The position numbers and the translations under genes are program-made. Below, piece after piece: positions 16,441 through 27,677 of a DNA stretch of 64,000 nt. The number at the start of each line of letters is the position of its first letter. The stretch's first letter is position 1. This DNA comes from Streptomyces lavendulae subsp. lavendulae (lineage in GTDB: Bacteria > Actinomycetota > Actinomycetes > Streptomycetales > Streptomycetaceae), in assembly GCF_002803845.1 (NCBI RefSeq), contig NZ_CP024985.1, forward strand, positions 1,550,001 through 1,614,000, given 5' to 3'. A model generated the notes under the pieces. The model saw only the letters and a program-made list of their open reading frames with translations, ran no database searches and was not told the DNA's origin.

Positions 16441-18168
16441 TCAGCGCGGCGCGTCCTCCCGGCCGCTGCTCGCCGCGTAGTACTGGAGGTCCTGCACCGC
16501 CACCGTGCCGTCGACGCGGTACGGCAGCTCCACCGAGGCGAGCGTCCTCCCGTCGCGCACCACCTCGGCGGAGCTGGTGCCCGGTGCCAGCGGGAGCAGC
16601 CGGGCGTGCGTCCCGGCCGGCGCGGCGTGCTCGTCGCGGGCGGCGCCGACGGCGGTGCGGACGGTGGCGGGCTCCGTCAGGAAGCTGAGCACCTCCACCG
16701 TGTCCCGGGGCGGGGCGCCGCCCTTGCGCGGCGACATCAGCAGCGACTGGCCGCCGGTCGGGTCGGTGGCGGCGAACTGGGTGCGGGAGGTGAGGTACAG
16801 GGTGTCGCGGACGATCCGCGGCCACTGCCCGGTCTTGAAGCGGGTCAGGTAGTACGAGGTCAGGTCCAGGTACGCGTACCCGTTGTGCAGGGAGGGCGCG
16901 AACTGGCTGCCCTCGGAGTAGTCGTTCCAGGTGGTCAGCTGCACCCAGTCCGCCCCGTCGTCGATGGCGTGGCTCCAGGTGGTCCGCAGGGTGGCGGTGT
17001 TGCCCGCCTCGTCGTAGATGCCCTGGTTCGGCCGGGCGTCCTGGACGGACACCGGCTGCATCCAGACCTTGCCGAGGCCGTGCGCCCGGTCCGCGTCGGC
17101 ACTGGCGCCCTCCTGGCCGGCGTAGCTGCGGCTGCCCCACTCGGAGAACCCGTAGCTGATGGGCGCGTAGGCCGCGTGGTGGGCGCCGAAGTCGAGGAAG
17201 AGGGGGACGAGGGCGGTGCGGACGCCGTACCGGCTCCTGAGGGTGTCGGTCATCCGGGTCCACCAGGCCGGACTCTTCTCCTCCGCCTTGAACGGGGACA
17301 CGACGAGGCGGCCGTCGCCGAGCCGGTGCGCCGCGGGGTACCGGGCCAGGGCGGCGAGGGCGTCGGCGAGCACCGCGGGGTCGTCGGTGTCCAGCGAGGT
17401 CATGTCCGGCATCAGCATGACCTTGAAGGCCGGGTCGACGTCGTGGGCGGCCCGCATCAGGAGGTCCGCGCGCTCCCGGTTCTTCCCGGTCAGGGAGAGC
17501 AGGTCGAGGGTGAAGCCGTCGATGCCGGCGCCGCGGGCGGTGCGCACCTCCTGCCGGAGGTTGGCGTACTCCCAGTCGCCGTCCTTCGGGGCGACGGGCA
17601 GGGGGCGGTCGCGCAGCAGGCCGCCGTACCGCTCGTGCTTGCCGTTCTCCCCGCCGGGCTGGAGGTAGTTGCGGGTGTAGTAGTCGGAGTCGGCGCTCGC
17701 GTTGTCCAGGGAGAGCGGGTACGGGGTGAAGTAGTGGGCGAACACCAGCTTCCCGGCGGCGGCTCCGGTGCGCAGCGCGGCCGGTCCGGGCAGGTCGAAG
17801 GGGAGGGCTCCGGCGGGGCGGGCGCCGCCGTCGTCGGCCCTGCCCCGCACGGGGGCGGAGGGCGGGGGCGCGGACGGCACCGGGCCCGTGCTCCCGGGTC
17901 CCGGGCCCGTGGCGGGGGCGGTGGGGTCCGAGGGGGCCGACGGGCCCGTGGAGCGGGGCGTGCCGGAGCCGGGCCCGGCGCGGTCCTGGCCGGCGGCGGC
18001 CCGGAAGGGGTCCCAGACCATGCCGGTGGCGACGCAGACCCCGGCGAGGAGGCAGGCGACGAGGAGGGCGAGCAGGGGCCGCTTCCCGCGCGGCCGTGGC
18101 CGGAGGCGGTGGGACGGGGGCTTCTCGGGGCCGTCCTCGTACCGGTGCGACCGCCCGTACGCCGTCAT
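16441..18168 (-). CDS. GH71-like alpha-1,3-glucanase, membrane-anchored
   Basis: A 575-residue protein. A basic N-terminus (GKRPLLALLVACLLAGVCV, residues about 28-46) forms a signal anchor, followed by a Pro/Ser/Gly-rich linker to about residue 120. A (beta/alpha) domain begins KLVFAHYFTPYPLS. GIDGFTLDLLSL, KVMLMPDMTSL and the WVQLTTWNDYSEGSQFAPS strand are characteristic of GH71 mutanase-like enzymes, with catalytic acids expected in these strands. A small beta-sandwich tail follows. It probably acts outside the membrane on alpha-1,3-glucan of fungal or bacterial origin. No carbohydrate-binding module is visible. Confidence 0.8.
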   Translation of the reverse strand: MTAYGRSHRYEDGPEKPPSHRLRPRPRGKRPLLALLVACLLAGVCVATGMVWDPFRAAAGQDRAGPGSGTPRSTGPSAPSDPTAPATGPGPGSTGPVPSAPPPSAPVRGRADDGGARPAGALPFDLPGPAALRTGAAAGKLVFAHYFTPYPLSLDNASADSDYYTRNYLQPGGENGKHERYGGLLRDRPLPVAPKDGDWEYANLRQEVRTARGAGIDGFTLDLLSLTGKNRERADLLMRAAHDVDPAFKVMLMPDMTSLDTDDPAVLADALAALARYPAAHRLGDGRLVVSPFKAEEKSPAWWTRMTDTLRSRYGVRTALVPLFLDFGAHHAAYAPISYGFSEWGSRSYAGQEGASADADRAHGLGKVWMQPVSVQDARPNQGIYDEAGNTATLRTTWSHAIDDGADWVQLTTWNDYSEGSQFAPSLHNGYAYLDLTSYYLTRFKTGQWPRIVRDTLYLTSRTQFAATDPTGGQSLLMSPRKGGAPPRDTVEVLSFLTEPATVRTAVGAARDEHAAPAGTHARLLPLAPGTSSAEVVRDGRTLASVELPYRVDGTVAVQDLQYYAASSGREDAPR

Positions 18169-18264
18169 CTCTCAGCCCCTCCCCGGTACGCGCCCCTGCC
18201 GGGGGCTGCACAGCAGTAGAGCGGATTCCCGCTCCCCGGACAACCGTTCCCGGGGAGCCGCCGT

Positions 18265-19581
18265 TCAGGCGGGGGCCAGGCGGGTCAGGAGGGCGCGGGC
18301 GGCGTGGTTGCCCCCGGCGGCGCGGAGGCGGACCCGTAACCGGCGCGCGGCGTCGGTCACCCGGGCCGACTCCAACGGGCCCACGGTGTCGAGCAGTTCG
18401 TGCCAGGTGGCACAGGCCCGCTCCAGGTGTCCGCGGTCCAGCTGGAGTTCGGCGAGCCGCGCGGAGGTGACGGCGCGGGCGCGGCGTTCGGCGGGCGGGC
18501 GGTGGCGCAGCGAGGCGGACAGGGCGGCCACGGCCCCCGCCGTGTCGCCCAGCGCGGCCAGGACTTCGGACTGCTGGTGGTGGTAGGCGGCCCGGTGGTA
18601 GTCGCCGATCGGGACGCACCGGCCCGTGGCGCGTTCCAGCAGCCTTTCGGCGCGGCCCAGTTGGGTCAGGGCGGCCCGCCGGTCTCCGCAGGCCGCCTCC
18701 GCGACGGCGAGCTGGCCGGTGACGAACGCGGCCTGGACCGGGGGCAGTCGGGGGGCGTGGCGGGCGGCGGCCTCGGCCAGTTCCCAGGCCTGCTTGCGGT
18801 GCCCCAGGTGGTGGGCCTGGACGCTCATCGCCCGGAGCGCGGGCGCGTGGCACCGCGGGTCCCCCGCCTCCCGGCCCAGTCTCAGCGCCGCCCGGTAGTA
18901 GGCCTGGGCGAGGCCCTGTTCGTTGCCGTCGAAGCACAGGAATCCGGCCGTGTAGGCGAGGCGGGCGGCGGCGGCGAGCAGCCGGTGGCGGACGGCGGGA
19001 GGCGCGTCGGCGCTCAGCCAGGGGACGACGGTGGTGGTGAGGTAGGCGGTCAGGGCCGGGCGGATCCGGCCGCTGCCGTACGTCATGTCGGCGTCTCGGA
19101 ACACCGGCAGCAGGGCCTCGGCCGCCGCGACGTGGTGGTGTCCCAGCCGGCCCCCGGGCGCCGCCCGCCGGACCGGAGGGCCGGCCGGCGGCTCCCCGTC
19201 GGGCCGCCAGTCGCGGGAGTAGACCGGGACCTCGCCGAAGGGGCCTTCGGCCGGGGCGGCCGGTGCGTCGCCACCGGTCGCGCCACCGGTCGCGCCGCCG
19301 GTCGTGTCCGGTATCCCGGAGGGCACGGTCCGGGCGAGCCCGGTGTCGGCGGGGCTGATCCGGCGGCCGGTCCGCCGGCTCAGCGCCTCGGCGGCGAGGG
19401 CGACCACGTGGGCGGAGGGGCGGGTGCCGGAGAGCCAGTGGGAGACGGAGGTGCGGTCGTAGCGCAGGGTGAGACCGTGCTCGGCCGCCACGCCGTTCAC
19501 GGCGCGGGCGAAGTCCTGCCCGCTCCAGCGGGCGTCGGTCAGCAGGGTGCGCAGTCGTCCGTTGGGTTCACGCTTGGCCAT
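18265..19581 (-). CDS. HTH regulator with TPR-like C-terminal domain
   Basis: A 438-residue cytoplasmic protein. The N-terminal 75 residues resemble a divergent helix-turn-helix (LRTLLTDARWSGQDFARAVN, RYDRTSVSHWLSGTRPS) as in streptomycete XRE-type regulators. A low-complexity ATGGATGG stretch forms a linker. Residues about 190-430 are helical repeats (AAARLAYTAGFLCFDGNEQG, LAVAEAACGDRRAALTQLG, LAALGDTAGAVAALSASL), consistent with a TPR sensor. ATG at 19581 is chosen because MAKREP precedes the conserved helix; an alternative start 30 nt upstream exists. Target genes are unknown; a signalling-peptide or development role would be typical. Confidence 0.75.
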   Translation of the reverse strand: MAKREPNGRLRTLLTDARWSGQDFARAVNGVAAEHGLTLRYDRTSVSHWLSGTRPSAHVVALAAEALSRRTGRRISPADTGLARTVPSGIPDTTGGATGGATGGDAPAAPAEGPFGEVPVYSRDWRPDGEPPAGPPVRRAAPGGRLGHHHVAAAEALLPVFRDADMTYGSGRIRPALTAYLTTTVVPWLSADAPPAVRHRLLAAAARLAYTAGFLCFDGNEQGLAQAYYRAALRLGREAGDPRCHAPALRAMSVQAHHLGHRKQAWELAEAAARHAPRLPPVQAAFVTGQLAVAEAACGDRRAALTQLGRAERLLERATGRCVPIGDYHRAAYHHQQSEVLAALGDTAGAVAALSASLRHRPPAERRARAVTSARLAELQLDRGHLERACATWHELLDTVGPLESARVTDAARRLRVRLRAAGGNHAARALLTRLAPA

Positions 19582-19906
19582 CAGAACCGTCCAGGTCGCC
19601 GGATCGTACACGCGTCCACCGCTTCAACACGGCCGGACATTCAACACGTCGGGGTCGCGGCGGACGTACCGGGTCCGGCCGTCCTGCGCCTCACTAGGAC
19701 CTGTGCACACCGTGGCACACGGGCCCCGTCCCGCGCCCCGGGCGTACGGGAGCACTGCGGACCCGGGCGGAGCGGAACCGGTCCCCGGCTCGCTCCGGCA
19801 CACCTCGCACCCCCCGCCCCTCCCCCCGCCCACCGCCCCGGCGCACGCGCCGCGGGACGGCCGCACGACGCCCGCGCACGGCCCGCCGGACAGGAGGCCC
19901 ACAACC

Positions 19907-20860
19907 GTGATCCCGTACCCGACGGACCATGACGACCCCGGTGCGGCGACCGCGCCCGGCCGGGCCCGCGCCGCCGCCGACCCGGTGCTGCGCGCCTGTC
20001 TGCACACGCTGCCCGAGGCCGTACGGGTGGTCTGCGCGTACCAGCTCGGCTGGGGCGACCGCACCGGCGCCCCGACCGGCAGGGGCACCGGTGCGGGGAG
20101 GGGGATCGGGCCCGCCCTGGTGCTGGCGGCCGCGCGGGCGGCGGGCGGACCCGAGGAGGCGGCGCTCCCCGCGGCGGCGGCCGTCGAACTCGTCCACCAG
20201 TCCACGCTGTTGCACGCCGGTGTGACCGGCCGCGCCCCGGGCGCGCGTCGCCGGCCCCCGACCCGGGCCGTGTTCGGGACGACCGGGGCGGGCGCCGCGG
20301 GCGACGCGATGGCCGCGCTCGCCGTCCGCCTCGTCGCCGGCCGGCCCGAGGCCGTCACCCTCCTCTGCGACCGGCTGATCGAACTGTGCGGGGCCCGGGC
20401 CGCACGCCACGCGGCCGGCCCCGCCGCGGCGCTTCCCGGGCCGGGGGCGCTGTTCGGACTCGCGTGCGCACTGGGCGGGATCCACGCGGGCGCATCACCC
20501 CGGGTGACAGCGGCCCTGGACGCCTTCGGCCGAGCCATGGGCGCGGCCACCGCTCCTACCCCGGCGACCCGGGCAGCCCCCCTGGCCCGGCTCACCCCGA
20601 CAACTCGGCCGGCTCCAGCGGCCGGACTCGCCCCGACAGCCCTGCCGACCCCGGCAACCCGGCTCGCCCCTGCGGCCCCGACGGCCCCGCCGACCCCTTC
20701 CGCTCCGGCGGCCGGGGCCCACGCTCCCGCAGGGGCCCGGTACACGGTCCCCGCAGGGCCCGGCAGCCCGCTGGAGCAGTTGGCGCGGGCCCTTCCCGGC
20801 CCGGGCGAGGCGGCCGAGCTGGCGGCCCTGTACCGGCTGATCGCCCGGACGGATCCCTGA
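19907..20860 (+). CDS. Degenerate polyprenyl synthetase-like protein
   Basis: This 317-residue protein starts like a trans-prenyl diphosphate synthase: PVLRACLHTLPEAVRVVCAY, IGPALVLAAARAAGG, ALPAAAAVELVHQSTLLH and VFGTTGAGAAGDAMAALA. The first Asp-rich motif, normally DDVMD after LLH, reads AGVTGRAPGARRRP and has no Asp. The second Asp motif is gone: after AFGRAMGAAT the protein becomes an Ala/Pro/Thr-rich repeat and ends in a short helix (LEQLARALPGPGEAAEL). It should not bind the Mg-diphosphate. The open frame and AGGAGG ribosome site 9 nt before the GTG suggest it is still made, perhaps as a pseudoenzyme. Confidence 0.72.
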   Translation: MIPYPTDHDDPGAATAPGRARAAADPVLRACLHTLPEAVRVVCAYQLGWGDRTGAPTGRGTGAGRGIGPALVLAAARAAGGPEEAALPAAAAVELVHQSTLLHAGVTGRAPGARRRPPTRAVFGTTGAGAAGDAMAALAVRLVAGRPEAVTLLCDRLIELCGARAARHAAGPAAALPGPGALFGLACALGGIHAGASPRVTAALDAFGRAMGAATAPTPATRAAPLARLTPTTRPAPAAGLAPTALPTPATRLAPAAPTAPPTPSAPAAGAHAPAGARYTVPAGPGSPLEQLARALPGPGEAAELAALYRLIARTDP

Positions 20861-21011
20861 GCCGCGGCCCCGGGGCCACACCGGTCGGCCCGATGGGACG
20901 GAATGCGACATTCCCCTGGCCATGCCCTGGAATTGGCGCATAATCGTCGTCACGCGGCTCGAAGAATCCCTGTGGCCGCGCTCGGTCACGCATGCAATGG
21001 GGGGCATCGTG

Positions 21012-21476
21012 ATGATGGGGGACTCCCCGCCGCCCGGCGCGGCCACCACACTGACGACCACGTCCGCCGAGCTGTCGATGCTGCTCACCGCCGTGCGCCG
21101 GGGCCGGGTGCTCACCGTCACGGGCCGGTTCCGCGCACCGCGGAGCCTGCTCGTACGGGACATCGCGCGCCGGCTCTCGTCCAACTTCTGCGACGGGACG
21201 GCGGTGGTCACCGTCACCCGGGACGGCAGTCCGGGAGAGCTGGTGGCCGCGTTGGGCCGCGTACCCGGCACGCCCTTCCCGCCCGGCGGCACGGCGAACG
21301 CCGCCTCCTGGCTCGCGGAACGCGACATGCTGCTCGTCCTCGACGACAGCGACCGGCTGAGCCCCGCCGCACTGTCCTGGCTGCGCGCCCTGCTCATCCT
21401 CGCGCCCGGCCTGCGGATCCTGGCCTCCGGGGCGCACCCGCTGGCCGTGGGACAGGGGCGGGTGCACCGGCTCTGA
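21012..21476 (+). CDS. Small NB-ARC/AfsR-like ATPase fragment
   Basis: A 154-residue protein resembling the first part of AfsR/NB-ARC-type regulators. LLTAVRRGRVLTVTGRFRAP corresponds to the strand and P-loop, and RDMLLVLDDSDRLS is a good Walker B with two Asp. The Walker A itself is lost: the expected GxxGxGK(T/S) reads GRFRAPRSL. No HTH or TPR domains follow. ATG at 21012 is chosen from GGGGGG 7 nt upstream; GTG at 21009 is also possible. It may be a decayed regulator or a stand-alone sensor piece. Confidence 0.5.
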   Translation: MMGDSPPPGAATTLTTTSAELSMLLTAVRRGRVLTVTGRFRAPRSLLVRDIARRLSSNFCDGTAVVTVTRDGSPGELVAALGRVPGTPFPPGGTANAASWLAERDMLLVLDDSDRLSPAALSWLRALLILAPGLRILASGAHPLAVGQGRVHRL

Positions 21477-21644
21477 GGGCGGCGGCCCCGCTTCACACGC
21501 GCGGCACACGACTGCCATACGGGAGTCATTGAGTGGGGGAGCCCCGAATCCTAGGGTCTGACCTGCGGGTTCCGGCGGCCCTGGCGTTCCGGTCGCGGGC
21601 CCGGGTACGTACGTCAACTTCCCCCGCGCGTACAGGAGACCCTC

Positions 21645-23060
21645 GTGAGCGAGCACGACAGCACGCCCCGCACCCCCGTGGTGGCCCGCCGCGGCTTCCT
21701 CGCCGGTGCGGCGGCCGTCGCCGCCTCGGCTGCCGCCCCGGCCCTCGCCCGGGCGGCGACGCCCGCCGCCGGCCCCGCAGGAGCACGCCCGAACATCCTG
21801 CTGATCGTCACCGACGACCAGCCCAAGCACACCGACTGGGCCATCCCGAAGACCGTCGACTGGCTCGGCGGCCAGGGCGTCACCTTCACCCACGGGCACT
21901 CCGCGACCCCGCTGTGCGCGCCCTCGCGCTCCTCGGTGTTCTCCGGCCGCCACGCGCACCACCACGGCGTCCGCAACAACGCGGCCTCCCACAGCCTGGA
22001 CCAGTCCACCACCGTGCAGCGGTACCTCAAGGAGGCCGGCTACCGCACCGGGCTCTTCGGCAAGTACCTCAACTCCTGGACGCTGGCGGACAATCCGCCG
22101 CACTTCGAGGAGTTCGCCCTCCTCCAGCCCGCCTACAACGACGCCCGCTGGAACGTGAACGGCACCGTCCAGACGATCGACGGCTACACGACCAACATCG
22201 TCCGCAACAGGACCCTCGCCTTCCTCGACAAGGCCGCGACCGACAGCCGCCCGTGGTTCGCCTACGTCACCCCGTACGCCTCCCACGCGCCGAACGTCCC
22301 GGCGCCCAAGTACGCGGAGACTCCCGTCCCCGCGTGGAACGGGCGCCCCTCAGTCCCCGAGGCCGACCGCTCCGACAAGCCGCCCTTCATCCAGGACGCC
22401 ACGGCCACCCTGGACGACGCCCGGGAGGTGCGCACCCGCCAGCTGCGCAGCCTGCTGTCCGTGGACGACGCGGTGCAGGCCATCCGGGACAAGCTGGTGG
22501 CGCTGGGCCAGCTGGAGAACACCCTGGTCATCTTCACCGGGGACAACGGCTACACCTGGGCGGACCACGGCTGGCTGAAGAAGTCGGTGCCCTACTCCCC
22601 CTCCCACGAGGTGCCGTTCTACCTGTCCTGGCCCGCCCGCGGGCTCGCCGCCGGGACCACCGACCACCGGATCGTCGCCAACATCGACATCGCGCCGACC
22701 ATCCTCGAAGCGGCGGGCATCGGGCAGCCCGCCGGACAGGACGGCCACTCGCTCCTCGGCGCCGCCGACCGGGACCACCTGCTGGTCCAGTGGTGGAAGC
22801 AGGGAACCGGTGGCGAGGGGCCGAAGACCTGGGCCTCGTACGTCGCCAAGGACAAGCAGTACACGGAGTACTACGACCTGCACACCGATGCGAGCGGGGC
22901 GGTCTCCGGCACCGGGCAGGTCTCCTTCCGGGAGTACTACGACCTGGTCGAGGACCCGTACCAGCTGAAGAACCTGCTGTACCAGGCCACCCCCGCGCAG
23001 GAACGGGCCCTCGGGATACCGGCGCTCGCCGCGCGGCTGGCCGCCGACCGCACCGGCTGA
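21645..23060 (+). CDS. Tat-exported Cys-type sulfatase
   Basis: A 471-residue arylsulfatase-family hydrolase. Residues 14-38 form a Tat signal (ARRGFLAGAAAVAAS). PNILLIVTDDQ supplies the metal-binding Asp pair, and PLCAPSRSSVFSGR holds Cys91 in the CxPxR motif that must be converted to formylglycine. FTGDNGYTWADHGW supplies the further metal and substrate ligands. GTG follows AGGAG by 6 nt. It is secreted, probably releasing sulfate from organic sulfate esters. The next gene, 30 nt downstream, encodes the maturation enzyme, and the two evidently form an operon. Confidence 0.93.
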   Translation: MSEHDSTPRTPVVARRGFLAGAAAVAASAAAPALARAATPAAGPAGARPNILLIVTDDQPKHTDWAIPKTVDWLGGQGVTFTHGHSATPLCAPSRSSVFSGRHAHHHGVRNNAASHSLDQSTTVQRYLKEAGYRTGLFGKYLNSWTLADNPPHFEEFALLQPAYNDARWNVNGTVQTIDGYTTNIVRNRTLAFLDKAATDSRPWFAYVTPYASHAPNVPAPKYAETPVPAWNGRPSVPEADRSDKPPFIQDATATLDDAREVRTRQLRSLLSVDDAVQAIRDKLVALGQLENTLVIFTGDNGYTWADHGWLKKSVPYSPSHEVPFYLSWPARGLAAGTTDHRIVANIDIAPTILEAAGIGQPAGQDGHSLLGAADRDHLLVQWWKQGTGGEGPKTWASYVAKDKQYTEYYDLHTDASGAVSGTGQVSFREYYDLVEDPYQLKNLLYQATPAQERALGIPALAARLAADRTG

Positions 23061-23090
23061 TCCGCCCACCGGCCCCTCCGGGAGACATCC

Positions 23091-24023
23091 ATGGCACCGA
23101 AGTCCTGCTGCGCGCCCGTCCGCGGATCCGACCCGCTCACCCTGTCACCGCCCCCGCCCCCGCCCCCGCCCCCGCGGGCGGCGGACCCGGCGGCGGAGCG
23201 GGCCGTCCGGGACCTGCTGGACCTGCCGGGGGGCCGGTTCCTGATGGGCACCGAGGACCCGGACGGGTTCCCCGCGGACGGGGAGGGGCCGGTCCGGGAG
23301 GCGGTGGTCGGGGCGTTCCGCATCGCCCCGACCACCGTCACCAACGCCCGGTTCGCCTCCTTCGTGAAGGCCACCGGACACGTCACGGACGCGGAGTCCT
23401 TCGGCTTCAGCTTCGTGTTCGACGGTTTCCTCACCCCCGCGGTCGCCGCGGCCTCACCAGCGGTCGCCGGGACGCCGTGGTGGCGGGCGGTCTCCGGCGC
23501 CGACTGGCGCCGTCCCGAGGGGCCCGGTTCCACTTCCCTGACCACCCGCCAGGAGCATCCCGTGGTGCACGTCTCCTGGAACGACGCGCAGGCGTACTGC
23601 GCCTGGTCCGGGACCCGGCTGCCCACGGAGGCCGAGTGGGAGTACGCGGCGCGCGGCGGGCTGGAGCAGCGCCGCTACCCCTGGGGCGACGAACTGCGGC
23701 CGGGCGGCCGGTACATGTGCAACATCTGGAACGGGGACTTCCCGCTCCACAACACCCGGGCCGACGGCCAGGCGGGCACCGCACCCGCCCGGTCCTTCCG
23801 GCCCAACGGGTACGGGCTCTACCAGGCGGTCGGCAACGTGTGGGAGTGGAGCGCCGACCGGTTCGGCCCGGACGGCCCCGAGCGGACGATGCGCGGCGGC
23901 TCCCACATGTGCCACGACTCGTACTGCAACCGTTACCGGGTGGCCGCCCGGACCCGCAACACCCCGGACAGTTCGGCGGGCAACATCGGGTTCCGGGTGG
24001 CGGCCGGACCCCGCACCGGGTGA
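23091..24023 (+). CDS. Formylglycine-generating enzyme
   Basis: A 310-residue FGE-sulfatase domain protein that oxidises the CxPxR cysteine of sulfatases using copper and oxygen. Core motifs are [62 protein letters not shown] and [19 protein letters not shown]. Cys274 and Cys279, five apart, correspond to the copper-binding pair of the S. coelicolor enzyme. Before the domain there is an unusual run of eight or more prolines encoded by a CCCCCG repeat. It is coupled to the sulfatase just upstream, its likely client. Confidence 0.93.
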   Translation: MAPKSCCAPVRGSDPLTLSPPPPPPPPPRAADPAAERAVRDLLDLPGGRFLMGTEDPDGFPADGEGPVREAVVGAFRIAPTTVTNARFASFVKATGHVTDAESFGFSFVFDGFLTPAVAAASPAVAGTPWWRAVSGADWRRPEGPGSTSLTTRQEHPVVHVSWNDAQAYCAWSGTRLPTEAEWEYAARGGLEQRRYPWGDELRPGGRYMCNIWNGDFPLHNTRADGQAGTAPARSFRPNGYGLYQAVGNVWEWSADRFGPDGPERTMRGGSHMCHDSYCNRYRVAARTRNTPDSSAGNIGFRVAAGPRTG

Positions 24024-24042
24024 CGCGGGGCGGGGCGGCCGG

Positions 24043-24588
24043 TCAGCGCTGCCAGTCGGCCGGCTTCCACTCGTCGGCGGGCAGTCCGAGGATCACCTCG
24101 TCGAGGTACTCCCCCATCACCCAGGCCGACCGGCGCAGGGTGCCCTCCGGGACGAATCCCGCCCGGCGGGCCGCGCCGATCATGGGGGCGTTGTCCGCGA
24201 GGGTCTCCAGCTGGAGGCGGTGCAGCCCGCGCACGGTGAACCCGTAGAAGCAGAGCAGCTGGACCACCTCGGCGCCGAAGCCGCGTCCCCGGAAGGCGGG
24301 GCGCAGCGACATGCCGAGGTGGGCGCTGCGGTTGTGGGTGTCGATGCCCCACAGCAGGGCCTCCCCGGCGAGTTCGCCGGAGGTCCGGTCGACCACGGAG
24401 AAGAAGGCCTCGGCGCCGTCCGACGCCTGCGGCTCGTACGGGGAGCTCCCGCCGGCGGCGGCGATCGGGGCCCAGGGCCGGGTGTCGGCGCGCGAGCGCG
24501 TGGCGACGTCGTCGTAGAGCTCGGCGTGGAGCACGGGCACGTCTTCGGGGAGCCGGGCGCGCAGCCCGGTCGAGGGTCCTTGGATCAC
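24043..24588 (-). CDS. GNAT N-acetyltransferase (RimJ/RimL-like)
   Basis: A 181-residue GNAT protein of the ribosomal-protein acetyltransferase branch. RARLPEDVPVLHAELYDDV opens the fold. LGMSLRPAFRGRGFGAEVVQ carries the acetyl-CoA loop (Q/R-x-x-G-x-G/A as RGRGFG), and HRLQLETLADNAPMIGAARR with AGFVPEGTLRRSAWVMGEY are the standard RimJ/L motifs. The substrate is unknown. It is convergent with the FGE gene. Confidence 0.88.
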   Translation of the reverse strand: MIQGPSTGLRARLPEDVPVLHAELYDDVATRSRADTRPWAPIAAAGGSSPYEPQASDGAEAFFSVVDRTSGELAGEALLWGIDTHNRSAHLGMSLRPAFRGRGFGAEVVQLLCFYGFTVRGLHRLQLETLADNAPMIGAARRAGFVPEGTLRRSAWVMGEYLDEVILGLPADEWKPADWQR

Positions 24589-24660
24589 GGGGACTTCCTA
24601 CGTGCTCTCCCGGGCCCGGCACAACCGGGTTTCCGCCCGCCGCCCGCGCCCGGAGACGGG

Positions 24661-24696
24661 TCCGCCCCGGCCGGGCACGAGGCCGGCCGGGGCGGA
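24661..24696 (-). terminator. Terminator hairpin downstream of icd
   Basis: TCCGCCCCGGCCGG (24661-24674) pairs perfectly over 14 bp with 24683-24696, leaving an 8-nt loop, 20 nt past the icd stop. There is no clear T-tract, as is usual in streptomycetes. Confidence 0.7.
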
Positions 24697-24715
24697 ACCG
24701 CGGAGCGCGGGGGCG

Positions 24716-26986
<2,271 letters not shown>

Positions 26987-27004
26987 TCAAGATATCTCGT
27001 GATC

Positions 27005-27024
27005 GGGGCTGTCTGGACAGCCCC
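27005..27024. promoter_or_regulatory. 20-bp palindrome upstream of icd
   Basis: GGGGCTGT-CTGG-ACAGCCCC has perfect 8-bp arms and lies 70 nt before the icd GTG, within an AT-richer stretch (ATCAAGATATC) likely to contain the promoter. Operator or 5'-leader hairpin cannot be separated by eye. Confidence 0.4.
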
Positions 27025-27080
27025 CTGCCGCAAGCGTGACGAGACGCGTGTCACCCCCGGCGGGCCCGGGGCGCGCAAAA

Positions 27081-27118
27081 GGCGTCGCCCCCCGCCGTCA
27101 CTGGCGGGGGGCGACGCC
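27081..27118 (-). terminator. Terminator of DUF805 gene
   Basis: Perfect 16-bp arms (27081-27096 and 27103-27118, loop GTCACT) lie 12 nt past the DUF805 stop. On the minus strand a TTTT run follows, consistent with intrinsic termination. Confidence 0.9.
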
Positions 27119-27130
27119 TCCGGGCGGCTC

Positions 27131-27484
27131 CTAGGCCCGGATCTCCTTGGGGTTCTGTCCGTACTCGTTGGCTCCGGGGTGACCCTCGGTGGCCATCAGG
27201 ATCAGGATCCAGATCCAGCCGACGAACGGGATGAAGCTCACCAGGTACCACCATCCGGACTTTCCGGTGTCGTGCAGACGGCGCACCGAGAGGCCGAGGG
27301 ACGGCAGGAGGATGGCGAGCGTGTAGATCCAGCCGAGGACCGGGTAGGTGCCGAGGACAAAGTCGAGCACCGTGAGGACGATCACGATCGGGACGTTCCA
27401 GAGGACGAACATCCAGTATTCCTGGCGGCGGGCACGGCCGGCGAAGTCGGCGTACCGCTTGATGACGTCGAGGTAGTAGTTCAC
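27131..27484 (-). CDS. DUF805 membrane protein
   Basis: A 117-residue inner-membrane protein. It starts MNYYLDVIKRYADFAGRARR, the DUF805 hallmark (FxGRARRxEYW). Hydrophobic spans lie at about residues 25-45 and 50-62, and a final span WWYLVSFIPFVGWIWILILM follows the conserved LSVRRLHDTGKSG loop. Function is unknown. An intrinsic terminator follows directly. Confidence 0.9.
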   Translation of the reverse strand: MNYYLDVIKRYADFAGRARRQEYWMFVLWNVPIVIVLTVLDFVLGTYPVLGWIYTLAILLPSLGLSVRRLHDTGKSGWWYLVSFIPFVGWIWILILMATEGHPGANEYGQNPKEIRA

Positions 27485-27677
27485 GAGTCCCCCTGAGGAC
27501 GGAACCTGCGGCCCTCCCCGTCGAAAATGGGCCGGGCCGGGCTTATGCCCTCCCTACGGCACTCCCAAGCCACTTCGAACCACCTGAATGCGGCCAACCT
27601 CCCTGGTTTCAGGGGCAGTTGACGACGACCGGGGCGGAAGTGACGGCACCTCCGCAGCGGGGCGGGGCGGCGGCCGC

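Noticed and set aside
23150..23178. CCCCCG repeat as a CRISPR-like or regulatory repeat
   Set aside because: It is an uninterrupted poly-proline run within the FGE coding frame; there are no spacers. No CRISPR array was seen anywhere in the window.
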